A stretch of 64,000 nucleotides of DNA from Anthonomus grandis grandis (taxonomy: Eukaryota; Arthropoda; Insecta; Coleoptera; Curculionidae). The stretch's first letter is position 1; each line of letters opens with the position of its first letter. The DNA lies in the NCBI RefSeq assembly GCF_022605725.1, contig NC_065567.1, positions 29,801,127 to 29,865,126 of the forward strand, read 5' to 3'. The notes under the pieces were generated by a model, which was not told the origin of the DNA, searched no databases, and saw only the letters and a list, made by a program, of their open reading frames with translations. The translations under genes and the position numbers were made by a program. This document shows, in pieces, positions 1 to 11,570 of the stretch.

Positions 1-1810
1 ATTGTACAATATTAAAATGATTAGTTTTTAAATAGCAAAAACTTTTAAAAAAGTAATTATTACAAGAAAGTTTTATTTTTTTCCAAGAATCTAGTTTTAA
101 TTATATATTTAATAAATATTTTCTCAATAAGAATAAATCTTAATTTCAAATAAACTGAATTAATAATGTCCACAAATATGAAAAGTAATTTTTAAAAATG
201 GAAGCCTTATAGGATTTGGGAACTTTTTTATTCATTAATTTAATCATCAAAATTAAGGGTTGAGTCCGATGATAAATTATCTCATCGAAATGTATAACTC
301 TTAAAACAAGATTACTTTTTAAGAAAACATCTCTCATTGTTATTCCGTACTTGATATGTGAACGTAGTGAATAAATTGTCCCGACAAATAAGAAAAATAT
401 TTAAATTTAGTTATTTCTTAAGATTTAATTATATTAAGTTGATGGATAAACTTTCTATAGTTCAAAAAATTATAATCATTAATAAATTAGCCGAAAATTC
501 ATTATTTATTAATTTTCAATATTTTGACCTTCTTAATTTAACGAATAATTGACTGCGTAAAATAGTCACCAATATTAATAAATAAATTTGCTATGAATTA
601 AAAACAGACAAATAAGATGAAAATAATAATACAAACACAATTTTGATTATATGAATTTAATCCTAAGAAATTCTAAAAGATCTTTATGGTTTGAATAATT
701 TAGAAAAACATTTAATGAATTCTTTATAATAAAATCAAAATAGGATCAATAAGTAAATAAATTTTGTGAATAAAAAACCAATAAATTAAATAATTACAGA
801 CCAAATGGTAGTATACATTTAATTATTAATTTTTTAACAAAATAATAATTACTTTTTGCAATTTGGTCTAAATATAGTACTTTATCAAAAGAAAATAATA
901 ATAATAATATAAAAGAAAGTTAAAAATAAAATAAGATAAAATAGATAGATAAAATTTTACTTATGTATTAGTAATAACAATTTCCAGATATTGAAAAATA
1001 TTTTATTTTTACAATTTGGCAATATGACGGTAACAAATAAATTCCTTTAAAAATTTCGATTAAATTTATAATTGATCTAATTTACAAAAAACGCATACAT
1101 AACTTGAATAAACTCTTAATTTTTATGAAGAATTTAGTCTTAATTAAATTACTAATAAAAATTAATTTTAGTGGAGACCTAAATTCGACAAGCGAATTTC
1201 CAAAAACAATAAAAGTAATGCATACACATATCAATCTATCCATGTCAAGGAGTATAATAATACGTCATAGTAAAATAAACAAATAAATAAAAAAATTTCA
1301 AAAAAACTCTTCAAAATTTAATTTAAATGTAAATTTAATAAATAAATCCTGTGAAAAAAATATTCAGTTTTTCACTAAAAAACTGATTAATGTAAAAAAA
1401 CTTGTAAAAGTAAAGTAAGTTAATAAGAAAGTATAACGAATGAATATCTATAATAACACATTAGAAAATTAAGTACCGTAAAAAAATGGAATAATATTTC
1501 AAAAAATTCTTTATTTTTATAAAGAATCAATACTTTTTAAGGTAAATTTATTATTATTACAAAAAAAAATCTTTTTTTTCGGTCACAATGTTTTTCAGAA
1601 TCTGCACTGCAGAAATTTAAATTTGTCGGTCTTTTATTTGCATATTTCACTATTGTATTTTTTCAAACAAAAATACTTATTATTAATATATTGTTATTAA
1701 ACATTTATATCTATTATAATAAATTATTGTATATAATTTTAAGTAATTATTTTTCAGGCGAATAAATGATAAAAGTATTTAAAAAAAACAGTGTTTCATT
1801 TCCATTTTGA
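1..1810. other. A+T-rich sequence without a gene
   Basis: Long runs of A and T with frequent stops in all frames. The short open frames at 146-337 (minus), 358-552 and 1104-1286 (plus) have low-complexity Ile/Lys/Leu/Asn-rich translations and no recognisable domain. A short ATA/AAT microsatellite lies at about 893-909. I see no RNA gene or mobile element. Confidence 0.6.
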
Positions 1811-1854
1811 CATTTACGAACACCTAATTTAATTAAATTATAAACACCTCTACT

Positions 1855-2065
1855 TCTCGCTTGGCAACAATGCTTTAGCGTTCAAACCTACTGGCCGTAG
1901 TAGAGAATATATTCTTAACCGCACAACAATGTTGCCACACATTCCACAAGTTCCCTACGAGGTATTTGTTGCGTAAAATGAATTCAGTGTAAAAATAGTA
2001 GCACCTCTACTTGTCAATGCTGACAAATATGACCGTAGCAATGTTGCCACACGTTCTAAAACTCT
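1855..2065. repeat. Short repeated block around TTGCCACAC
   Basis: Two related stretches, about 1856-1940 and 2008-2060, each contain 'acctctact', a 'ccgtag' box and 'caatgttgccacac'. An inverted partner (ggcaacaatg at about 1862) sits upstream, giving a weak hairpin. A similar pair of inverted ATGGCAACA boxes occurs at 29935-30040. The block looks like a relic of a small repeat; family unknown. Confidence 0.4.
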
Positions 2066-2080
2066 AAATATATTTTTATT

Positions 2081-4225
2081 TTGGAGAATGACCTACGGAA
2101 CTATGCTTTATGGTCCTGTTACATGCGTGTAAATATGAAAGGATGTACCTGTCAAGGACAGAAATAAAGCACAAAGGAAACTTTGCGATCCTCTAAGGGA
2201 CCTTTGTAATACATTTCGAATAATTTCAATTTTAATCCAGAATTCGCGAACAATACTAATTATCTAATGCAACGATTACAAAGTTCATACACACACATTA
2301 TAAATATGCATATAGTACAATGTGGCTGTTTGTCAACATATTTGTTCGTACAAATATACACGTACAGCTTATTTCAGTCTAATGAACGTTTATTAGATCC
2401 TACACGTAGTTAATGAAGTTAATTAGACCTCGTGTGAGGTAATAACTTTAAATTTACGTCTGTGTTGTGTTGATGGTAACGTCGAAAGATTCTAAAGCTT
2501 CTATGTTGGATAGAATATAATATCGTATAAGCTCATTAGGTTTTTTTATGTAGAGTTAAAACGAGAATCTTATTTTAGGGGATAATCTTATTTTTAACTA
2601 AGATGATATTTTCCTTGGGTGAAAATTTTGATAAAAATTAAGCGAGGACCAGATTTCTAATTTTTTTGACCATATGAAATAATGGTGATTTAATTATCGG
2701 ATTTTGAGTGTATGTTGATAATTTTCTATTGATTCTGAATTGATTTTTCAAGATCCAAAACCGTATATCGGTTTATTAACTAAAAATCAAGGAAATATTT
2801 AATTTGATAAGTTCAGTATCAGTTTATTAATATAATATCACTATATTGCCCTGAAATTCCTTACATTCTTAAAATTTTTAATTTCAATACTGTACAAACT
2901 ATTGAAGTTATCTAACATATAACATATATTTAGATAATTATTAAAATAATTTATACGATTTATTAAAAAAATTGGTATCAGCAGAAAATTAATCAATAGA
3001 AAATTACCAATTAATTAATTAATTAATCAATATTAAAATTACCAAATTTACCGCAGATCAGGAATTGAAAAAACAACGTTCAGTCATTGTTCTGGAAAAC
3101 GTGAATTAAAAAGGTTAAAATAAATAATTAATTTAAAAGAACCAAAACGTCCTGTAAAAAATAAATAGGTTTCGTAACGCCACTCCGATCGCGAACATTA
3201 AATTTCTATTTTGACTGTACGCAGAATAGGTGAAATTTTTTCCGGAAACCGCACCGCACCAGTGCAGAGCATTAAGCTTTGTTCACATTGTGCCCTATTT
3301 ATCATTCAGTGAATAAGATCGAAAAGAGGAGTGATAACTAATGGTTCATGTATTGCCTTTATTGAAATTTGGAAACCGGGTATTTATTACACGCCATTTT
3401 ATTTGACGTTTGGCAGTTAGCGCTTGGGCGGGAGCAAATATTGCCATTGAAATGGATGTGTAAACAGTAGCGGATTCCGGATTAATGCTATTTGAATTTA
3501 CATTTTAGGGAACTGCTTGTATCTGGTAAGGTTTTCGTTCGAAGAGGGTGCTGTCGTCTGCAAACATCGCTGATCATAAAAAAAATTAAGGTGAATTCAA
3601 ACAGTTTGATGCATGAACAATGTCAAAAATTATTTATATATAGTATACGCACTCATACATTTTTATTCTTAAAGTTACTACGGCGATAACTCACTAGTTT
3701 TTTCCATTATATGTTTTAAATTGTGTTCAATTTATGACCCACTAATAATTTTTTTAGGAACCCCTAGTTTTTTTATAGTAAACTTTAAAGGTATAGCCTA
3801 TTTTTTTTAAAACTGGATGTAGCTTTTATTGGAAATAACATGTAAATTTTGCCCGACATAAAATAAAATAAAACGATACGATACACGTCGTTTTCCTAAC
3901 CGTCTAAACCCATAAAATCCTTTCGACGATGCAGGAAATCAATTAAAACAACAACGAGCGTCAAGGCGAATCCGGAATGCAGCCGATTCGCATTCCTCCG
4001 GGACTTCAAAGGACGGGACAATCGCAACCGCAGAGGCATCCCGTTGCAGGCAGTCCGCAGAAGAAGCTGGGAAACTGGGAAACTAAAAGCTTTGTCAACA
4101 GAAAGGAGCGTCGACGACAATAGCACATCCGATGAGCCAAAGGCGTCGAATTTTAACTCCCTTTAATGAAATTTGTGGTTTTAATTGAAATTTGGATAAA
4201 TTAAATCAATATATTACTGTCAACT
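2081..4225. other. Unique non-coding sequence
   Basis: Less extreme base composition than the first 1.8 kb, but no open frame with a recognisable product. It contains a (TTAA)n tract at 3011-3027. The minus-strand open frame at 3896-4126 is G+C-richer than its surroundings, but its translation is Arg/Leu-rich and matches no family I recognise, so I do not call it a gene. Confidence 0.5.
3011..3027. repeat. (TTAA)n microsatellite
   Basis: About four uninterrupted copies of the tetranucleotide, continuing imperfectly into 'tcaatatta'. Confidence 0.85.
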
Positions 4226-4300
4226 TATGTCCAGGCAGGCAATTCTTTTTTCTCCTATATTACTCCAGGAAGTCAATTCAGTTAGAAGTAGCACTGGATG

Positions 4301-4397
4301 TGCGCATAACTCTAGTTTGAGCCAACGGTCATATCAGTATGCCAACAAGATGTTTTGGTTTGGTGCGCACAACCGCCTTTTTGAGTCAACGGTCATT
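4301..4397 (+). repeat. Two-copy 62-bp tandem duplication
   Basis: The stretch beginning 'tgcgcataact' at 4301 recurs as 'tgcgcacaacc' at 4363, and both run into a 'ttgag(c/t)caacggtcat' box. The spacing is 62 bases. It makes a small open frame at 4227-4466, which I regard as incidental. Confidence 0.6.
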
Positions 4398-4479
4398 GCA
4401 CACTCTTCTATTATAAAAAATAAAAGTTCCTACTTCGAAAAATTTTGTATTATTTTGGACAGTTAGTTTTCGCATTTTT

Positions 4480-4480
<1 letters not shown>

Positions 4481-4510
<30 letters not shown>
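4481..4510. repeat. (TAA)10 microsatellite
   Basis: Ten uninterrupted TAA units, followed by 'caaatgccg'. Confidence 0.95.
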
Positions 4511-4515
<5 letters not shown>

Positions 4516-5690
4516 GCCGTATATTCCGGAATAAAAATACAGTTTTCGAAATATAGGCATATTATGTATACAAAGGTCGCAGTCTAGCTTGAATAGCTAC
4601 TCTACTGAACCACCTAAACAAGACTAACCATAGCATATAAAGGGTTATTCACGATATACGACACGGAATATTATGCCTAAACTACAGGATAAAAAAATAT
4701 GGATTATTAAAGGCGTTCCAGAAGTATCATGATATACAGGTTGATTCAAGTCCAAAAATCTATCAAAGTTTTTTTTTTTTTAAATAGAACGCCTAAATTT
4801 TATATCACTAATAAATATGACAATGAATTCTCTTTCGAATTTAATAAAGTCTCTTTATACCTAAAACTTAGTTTTAATGTGATAAACACGGTTGGTCCCA
4901 ATATAACTCGGGTAAAACTTAAGTTTTCAAAAAGAGGCACAATTTGACAATACCTGAACATAAATGGCTGCATTGCAGTAGTGAAACAACTGTAAAAAAA
5001 ATTTCCTTTCAAAGTACCACCCCGACAAAGAATAATGGCTTTTAAACGACACTTTTGGGGGTGTTTTTGCAACTGTGGTGGCCCACAAACCCAATAACAA
5101 TGGACTGGACAATTGGAAATTGAAAACCCGTAAATATACGGGGCCCCACGTGTATTTGACTCCTTTGGGCAGATGTGTGGTCATCTATTTCCTTTAAAAT
5201 TTATCTAATTCACCGTTTTCTGTTGCATTATAAACAAACGAATTCAGCAACGGCCCAAATAAAACGGTCGCGCCCTATTTTAAGGCGATCTTTTAGTAAT
5301 AATATAACAGATTTTAATAAAGAGTGACTGCAAACAGTGGCCATATTAAATTTTTCAGATCCCATCTCCAAGTGCAGCAAAAAATGCGCATTTACATACA
5401 TATTAGAGCAGAAGGGCAAACCGTCTATGTATGGCGACGAATTTTGAAGATAGCGAGCCTAAAAAATTTAAATTTGCGGCGAAACGTCGCTTGTCATCCC
5501 CTCAGCTGACGAATTGGGGACACTTTATTAAATTTTAATGATACGACTGCAGTTACAGTGACGATTGCATCCCTAGTACGCTAACATTTGTTTTTTAAAG
5601 TTCCAAATTAAAATATGGCGGTTGCGTTTTTTTATTTCAATAATATATTCTTAATTGTACATAAGTTATGAAATAAAAAAAATATATTGA
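4511..5690. other. Unique sequence without a recognisable gene
   Basis: Overlapping short frames occur on both strands (4729-4947 plus; 4800-5184 minus; 5228-5419 minus; 5324-5509 plus). Several share the same bases on opposite strands, and none has a recognisable motif. The G+C-richer stretch at 4960-5520 could be an exon relic or unique intergenic DNA; nothing decides. Confidence 0.45.
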
Positions 5691-5699
5691 TGAAATGAT

Positions 5700-7515
5700 T
5701 GGGAAATAGCGGTCGAATAAGCAGCAACAAACCTTCGATGTGTCACGCGTAATGTTAAACTAGTAAGGAGTATGATAAATGAGCTATGATTATTTTTAAA
5801 AAAATTTGACTAACTCTATTTCTATGTAGTAATTTATTGTGAAATCATATTTTTTATAAAAAAATTATTTTTTTTAAATGATTGGGAAAATTTGGTAGAT
5901 AGCGGTCGAATAAGCAGCAACAAACTTGTGGTTTGCTTAATGTAGAAGAGACTGTTAAGCGACGACTCACTACCACGTAAATAATTTATTGAGGAATTAC
6001 GCATTTTGCAAAAACTATGAAAAACTATAGCATATTCTCCTCCTAGGATCTTAAAACTCATTTCAAATGTTAGAGAAAATATTGAGAGATTTTTAGCGTG
6101 TGGCGGTCGAATAAGCAGCATCAAACTTGTGATTCGCTTAATGTAGAAGAGACTGTTAAACGAGGACTGACTACTATACAAATACTTTATTAAGAAATTA
6201 TGAAATTTACAAAAATTATAGCAGTTTTTACTCTCAAAGTATTAAAACTTAATTCAAATGATATAAAGAATAAAGAGAGATTTTTAGTATGTGGCGGTCG
6301 AATAAGCAGCAATAAACCTCCGATGCGTCAAATGTAATGGTGATCACTGAGCTACGCGGCAAGTAAGAAATATGATAAATGAGCGGCGATTATTTTAAAA
6401 AATTTTGACTAACTGTACTTTTTTATAATAATTTATTAAAAATACATAAATTGCAGGAAATATTTAATTTTTTGAAATTATTGGGAAAATTTAGTAGGTA
6501 GCGGTCGAGTAAGCAGCATCAAACTTGTGGTTCGCTTAATGTAGAAGAGACTGTTAAGCGACGACTCACTACCATGTAAATAATTTATTGAGGAATTATG
6601 CATTTTGCAAAAAATATGAAAAACTATAGCATATTCTCCTCCTAGGATCTTAAAACTTATTTCAAATGTTAGAGAAAATATTCAGAGATTTTTAGCGTGT
6701 GGCGGTCGAATAAGCAGCATCAAACTTGTGATTCGCTTAATGTAGAAGAGACTGTTAAACGAGGACTACTATACAAATACTTTATTAAGAAATTATGAAA
6801 TTTACAAAAACTATAGCAGTTTTTACTCATAAAGTATTAAAACTCAATTCAAATAATATAAAAAATAAAGAGAGATTTTTAGTATATGGCGGTCGAATAA
6901 GCAGCAATAAACCTCCGATGCGTCAAATGTAATGGTGATCACTGAGCTACGCGGCAAGTAAGAAATTTGATAAATGACCGGCGATTATTTTTAAAAATTT
7001 TGACTAACTGTACTTTTTTATAGTAATTTATTGAGAATACATAAATTGTAGGAAATATTTAATTTTTTGAAATTATTGAGAAAATTTGGGAGGTAGCGGT
7101 CGAATAAGCAGCAACAAACTTTTTATTCCCTATGTAGAGCGATCGTTAAGCGACGACTCACTACCATGCAAATTATTTATTGAGAAATTACTCATTTTAC
7201 AAAAACTAGAGCATTTTTTTTATCCCAGAGTATTAAAACTCAATTCAGTTGATAGATAGATTTTAGTATGTGGCGGTCGAATAAGCAGCAATAAACCTTC
7301 AATGCGTCAAATGTAATCACTGAGGATCGCGACAAGTAAGGACTATGATAATTGGGCGACGATTATTTAGAAAAAAATTTAACTATCTGTACTTCTGTAT
7401 AGTAATTTATTGTGAAATCATAAATTGTACGGAAAATTTAATTTTTTTAAATGCAAAAAAGCGGTCGAACAAGCAGCAACAAACTTCCGAGACACGAGTA
7501 AGGAGCACGAGGAAT
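5700..7515 (+). repeat. Satellite of ~190-205 bp monomers with trimeric higher-order repeat
   Basis: Ten copies of a 'gcggtcgaataagcagca' box start at about 5709, 5902, 6103, 6294, 6501, 6702, 6889, 7096, 7273 and 7461, giving spacings of 177-207 bases. Monomers are not equivalent. The block from 5902 (aaacttgtggtttgcttaatg, then aaacttgtgattcgctt, then aaacctccgatgcgtc) recurs in the same order from 6501, so the array is built from a higher-order unit of about 600 bases. The box is the most conserved part; the A+T-rich remainder varies. The minus-strand open frame at 5834-6181 is a by-product of the repeat, not a gene. Confidence 0.93.
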
Positions 7516-8835
7516 AAGCAATAATGAGAAGGATTCTCACTAACACCACGTAATCTGTACATTAATAATTATAATAAATTATTTAATTGAAACGGCATAG
7601 CAAATAAAAAGTGAAATTTTTTATTTAATTTTAAGTCGAAATTAACGTATTTAAATTGTCTTTTTTTTATATTATATGATAATTGATTTAGAATCAAATA
7701 AAAAAAAAACATTACTACAACAATTTAAATAAATTTTATCGTTTTTTTTTAAATAAATGCAAAAACTGACAAAAAAACTATAAAAGCACGACGAGAAATT
7801 TCCCCGCTGGCAAAGAGGTCGCGTACTTTTCTTTTAGCCGTAATAAAATTTGCCCTATCCGCCACCGACTTCCATATTTTAATTTAAAAAAGCTCCGGGA
7901 AAGATAACTGAGAACTTCTTCCATTGCTTTTAAATTACGGATTAGGATACCGGGACCCGTCAGCATTTTCCTGGAACTTCCTCTTTGAAACTGCTCGAAC
8001 GATTGTTAACATTTTCACGATTGTTATTCAGCGATTTATTCAAACTCACAAGCAAAGTTTTTTTCTTTTCAACATAACTTTATCAAAATCAATCGTCAAC
8101 TGCTTATTATATTTTATTGAATCGGTCCTGTACAACGTTTCAAGACTCAAATTCTGGCATCCTTCTCGACTCCGGTAAATTGACAAAGGAAATAAGTGGA
8201 AGGCAAGACATCTGCGTTACTTTTGAAAGTTTTGTTTATTTGTTCGAGCAGTGCAAACTCCTTTTTGTGGTTTCTTGTTTATATTTGTTTCTGCAACTAA
8301 AAGCTTTCGTTAGTCTGGCTTTTTCAGATTAGTGAGCTTACTCAATTTTAAATTTAATACATTGAGTCATAATGCCTCTACTACGCATACTCCTCCGAAT
8401 GTTAAAGGCATATAATTATCTACCTGAAAGCATAAATACGAGCACAAGGCATGGGTAACAAGAGTTAAGTTTACATACATTAACACGTTAATTGCGATCT
8501 GATTAGGTTCTTGAAGTTGAAAAATAAATTTTAATGGATTTATAATTGTCGGTTACGTCTCTAATTTAAATGTAATTTGATGGGTAGAATGGTCGAAAAA
8601 TGTTGCACATTATACGATGGTTAAGTTTTAAGTATTGTTGGGACGCACTAATTATAATGCGTGATGAGTGAATTTACGCAGAAATAATTATAATGGGAAC
8701 GTACTTTTTTATTCGTTAAAATAAGTGGTTGATTTTCAACTGTTTGATCTACATCATAAATTCACTTTTATTAGTTCTATCTAAAATATTAAAAGTAGAC
8801 TGTTAATCTAATACTATTGGACCAAATGGGTTTTA
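7516..8835. other. Unique sequence without a recognisable gene
   Basis: Unique A+T-rich sequence after the satellite. Open frames at 7778-7966 (minus), 7924-8178 and 8117-8332 (plus) overlap one another and show no domain. Nothing else seen. Confidence 0.5.
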
Positions 8836-9190
8836 AGGACGTAATGAGTCAAAAATCACAATTATCTATTGAGGTAGTTAACCTACAAACATAATCGTGT
8901 TGATAATCAAATGATGACCTACCAGATTCCATTAAAATATATTTTTTTTAATTAACGGTTGATGGGATATGGAATGCATTTTGGTTCAAACAACCTCAGA
9001 GATTTTCATCAATAACTTTTGACACGTTTAAGATAGAATCAGGATATAAATTTTACTGGGTTCACTGTACTAATTTCTCAAATATTGGCTATAATTATTT
9101 AAGATTTTAACCTAAACTTAATGAAGATATAATTGATATTTAAAAACATGTCATGACTCAAAAATCTCAATAAACTACTTTGGTATTTGA
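8836..9190 (+). repeat. Older ~300-bp repeat flanking the 181-bp satellite (left side)
   Basis: Contains the series 'caacctcagagatttt', 'aataacttttgacacgttta', 'gggttcactgt', 'aatgaagatata' and 'catgactcaaaaatctc'. The same series in the same order returns after the satellite (11046-11570), so the 181-bp array sits inside a block of this older repeat. Confidence 0.75.
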
Positions 9191-11045
9191 CCTAGGATCA
9201 GGTTCACTAGTACTCTGGGGTAAATTATTTAATAACTCTATTTTTTGTGCTCAGATCGTAATAATTTTTATTTCTAAAGTTTCCCTAAAGTTATTTTGAG
9301 GTTTCATTAAAAAAACCAAGAAAATCCATAAAACAGAAACTTTTTTATGCAACTTTTAGTAAGTCATGGCTATTTTTTACTTCAGGAAGCAGTACTCTTG
9401 GGTAAATTGCTTAATAACTTTACTTTTCGTGCTCAAATCGCAATAATTTTTATTTTAAAAGTTTCCTTAGAGTATTTCCCAGCGTCTGTTAAAAGGATTG
9501 AGGAAATCCGTGCAATAGAAGTTTTTTTATGCAAGTTTTGGTAGAGCATGTCTAGTTTTTACTTTGGGAATCACTACTCTTAAGTAAATTGCTTAATAAC
9601 TTTTCTTTTGGTGCTCAGATGGTAATAATTTTTATTTTGGAAGTTTCTTTGGAGTATTTCTCAGCTTCCTTGAAAGAATCAAGAAAATCCATGAAACAGA
9701 AACTTTTTTATGCAAGTTTTTGTAAGTCATCTCTAGTTTTTACTTCAAGAACCAGTATTCTTGAGTAAATTGGTTAATAACTTTACTTTTGGATCTCAGG
9801 TGGTAATAATTTTTATTTTGTAAGTTTCTTTGAAGTATTTCTCAGCTTCTTTGAAAGAATGAAGAAAATCCATAGAACAGAAACTTTTTTGTGCAAGTTT
9901 TTGTAAGTCATGGCTATTTTTTACTTCAGGAACCAGTACTCTGCAATAAATTATTTAATAACTCTATTTTTTGTGCTCAGATCGTAATAATTTTTCTTTC
10001 TAAAGTTTCCCTAAAGTTATTTTCAGGTTTCATTAAAAAAATCAAGAAAATTCAAGAAACAGAAATTTTTTTATGCAACTTTTAGTAAGTCATGTCTAGT
10101 TTTTACTTCAGGAAGCATTACTCTTGAGTAAATTGCTTAATAACTTTAATTTTGGTAATTAACTTGCAATAATTTTTATTTTAAAAGTTTCCTTAGAGTA
10201 TTTCTCAGCGTTTGTTAAAAGGATTAAGGAAATCTATGCAACAGAAGTTTTTTTATGCAAGTTTTTGTAGATCATGTCTAGTTTTTACTTCGGGAACCAC
10301 TACTCTTGGGTAAATTGTTTAATAACTTTACTTTTAGTGCTTAGATCGTAATAATTTTTATTTTGCAAGTTCCTCTCAAGCATTTTCCAGATCGTATTGA
10401 AAGAGTCAAAAAAATCTATGAACTAGAAACTTTTTTATGCAAGTTTTTGTAAGTCATAGCTATTTTTTACTTCAAAAACCAATACTCTGGGGTAAATTAT
10501 TTAATAACTCTATTTTTTGTGCTCAGATCGTAATAATTTTTATACCGAAAGTTTCCCTAAAGTATTTTTCAGGTTTCATTAAAAAAACCAAGAAAATCCA
10601 AGAAACAGAAACTTTTTTATGCAACTTTTAGTAAGTCATGTCTAGTTTTTACTTTAGAACGCAGTACTCTTAGGTAAATTGTTTAATAACTTTACTTTTA
10701 GTGCTCAGAACCTAATAATTTTTATTTTATAAGTTCCACTTAAGTATTTTCCAGATCGTATTGAAAGAGTCAAAAAAATCTATAAACCAGAAACTTTTTT
10801 ATGCAAGTTTTTGTAATTCATATCTAATTTTTTCTTCACTTACCAGTAAATTGGTTAATAACTTTACTTCTAGTACTCAGATCTTAATAATTTTTACTTT
10901 AGAAGTTTCTTTGGAGTATTTCTCAGCTTCTAGTGAAAAAGTCAAGAAAATCTATAAAACAGAAACTTTTTTAAAATTGTTTTTGTAAGTCATGTCTATT
11001 GTTTACTTCAGAAACCAGTACTTTTGGGTAACTTGGTTCATAACT
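9191..11045 (+). repeat. Satellite of 181-183 bp monomers (ten copies)
   Basis: The box 'aaacttttttatgcaagttt' or a close variant starts at about 9338, 9520, 9701, 9882, 10063, 10246, 10428, 10609, 10792 and 10963. Spacing is 181-183 bases except the last (171). Each monomer also holds 'gctcagatcgtaataattttta'-type and 'ttaataactt' segments. One monomer type ('taactctattttttgtgctc') appears near 9230, 9960 and 10505, four and then three monomers apart, which suggests a trimeric order with one extra duplication. Several open frames of about 64 codons (9347-9544, 9891-10085, 10437-10631, 10761-10988) are periodic by-products of the repeat. Confidence 0.94.
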
Positions 11046-11570
11046 TTAGTTCTACTGCCCATATTTTCGTCAAATTCATTATAATCATCAGATTTTATTA
11101 AAACGATTTTTTAAGATCATAATTAATAAGTTATGACCATTTGAATTTTAGTTCACATGAGTACACCTTGATTAGGTCAACATCAAATTCTTTAGTTCAT
11201 AACTTTTGACGTGCTTTAAATAAATTTGAGTGGCTTTAATGGATTAATCCCTTAAATAATGATTATAAGCATTACAGCTCTAAATCTAATAGAATTGAAG
11301 ATATTAATGATATTATACAAATAGCCTTCTTCAAAGAGGTCATGACTCAAAAATTTCAAATAACTTCATTGGTAGTTAATCTAGATTCAAAATCATTATT
11401 GAGTCAACCTCAGAGATTTACATTGATATCTTTGGATCTGTTTAAGATAAATTTCAGTGGGTTGACTGTGCTTGTTTTCCTTAAATATTGATTATAATTA
11501 TTAAAGCTGTGAACCCAATACTAATGAAGATATTTAATAAAATGTCTGATTTAAGAAGACATGACAAAGA
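11046..11570 (+). repeat. Older ~300-bp repeat flanking the 181-bp satellite (right side)
   Basis: At least one and a half degenerate copies of the repeat at 8836-9190: 'cataacttttgacgtgcttt' near 11200, 'catgactcaaaaatttc' near 11340, 'caacctcagagatttaca' near 11405, 'gggttgactgt' near 11460 and 'aatgaagatatt' near 11523. A decayed relative lies far away at 53840-54090. Confidence 0.72.

Noticed and set aside
3896..4126. G+C-richer 76-codon minus frame as a host gene
   Set aside because: No recognisable domain, no start or splice context, and Arg/Leu-rich composition as expected from chance in such DNA.
5834..6181. 115-codon minus-strand open frame with internal repeats
   Set aside because: It lies wholly in the 5.7-7.5 kb satellite and its repeats are the monomers.
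9347..10988. Four similar open frames of 64-75 codons that look like a small gene family
   Set aside because: They recur with the 181-bp satellite, drift between frames, and are Phe/Ile-rich with no motif. They are by-products of the repeat.
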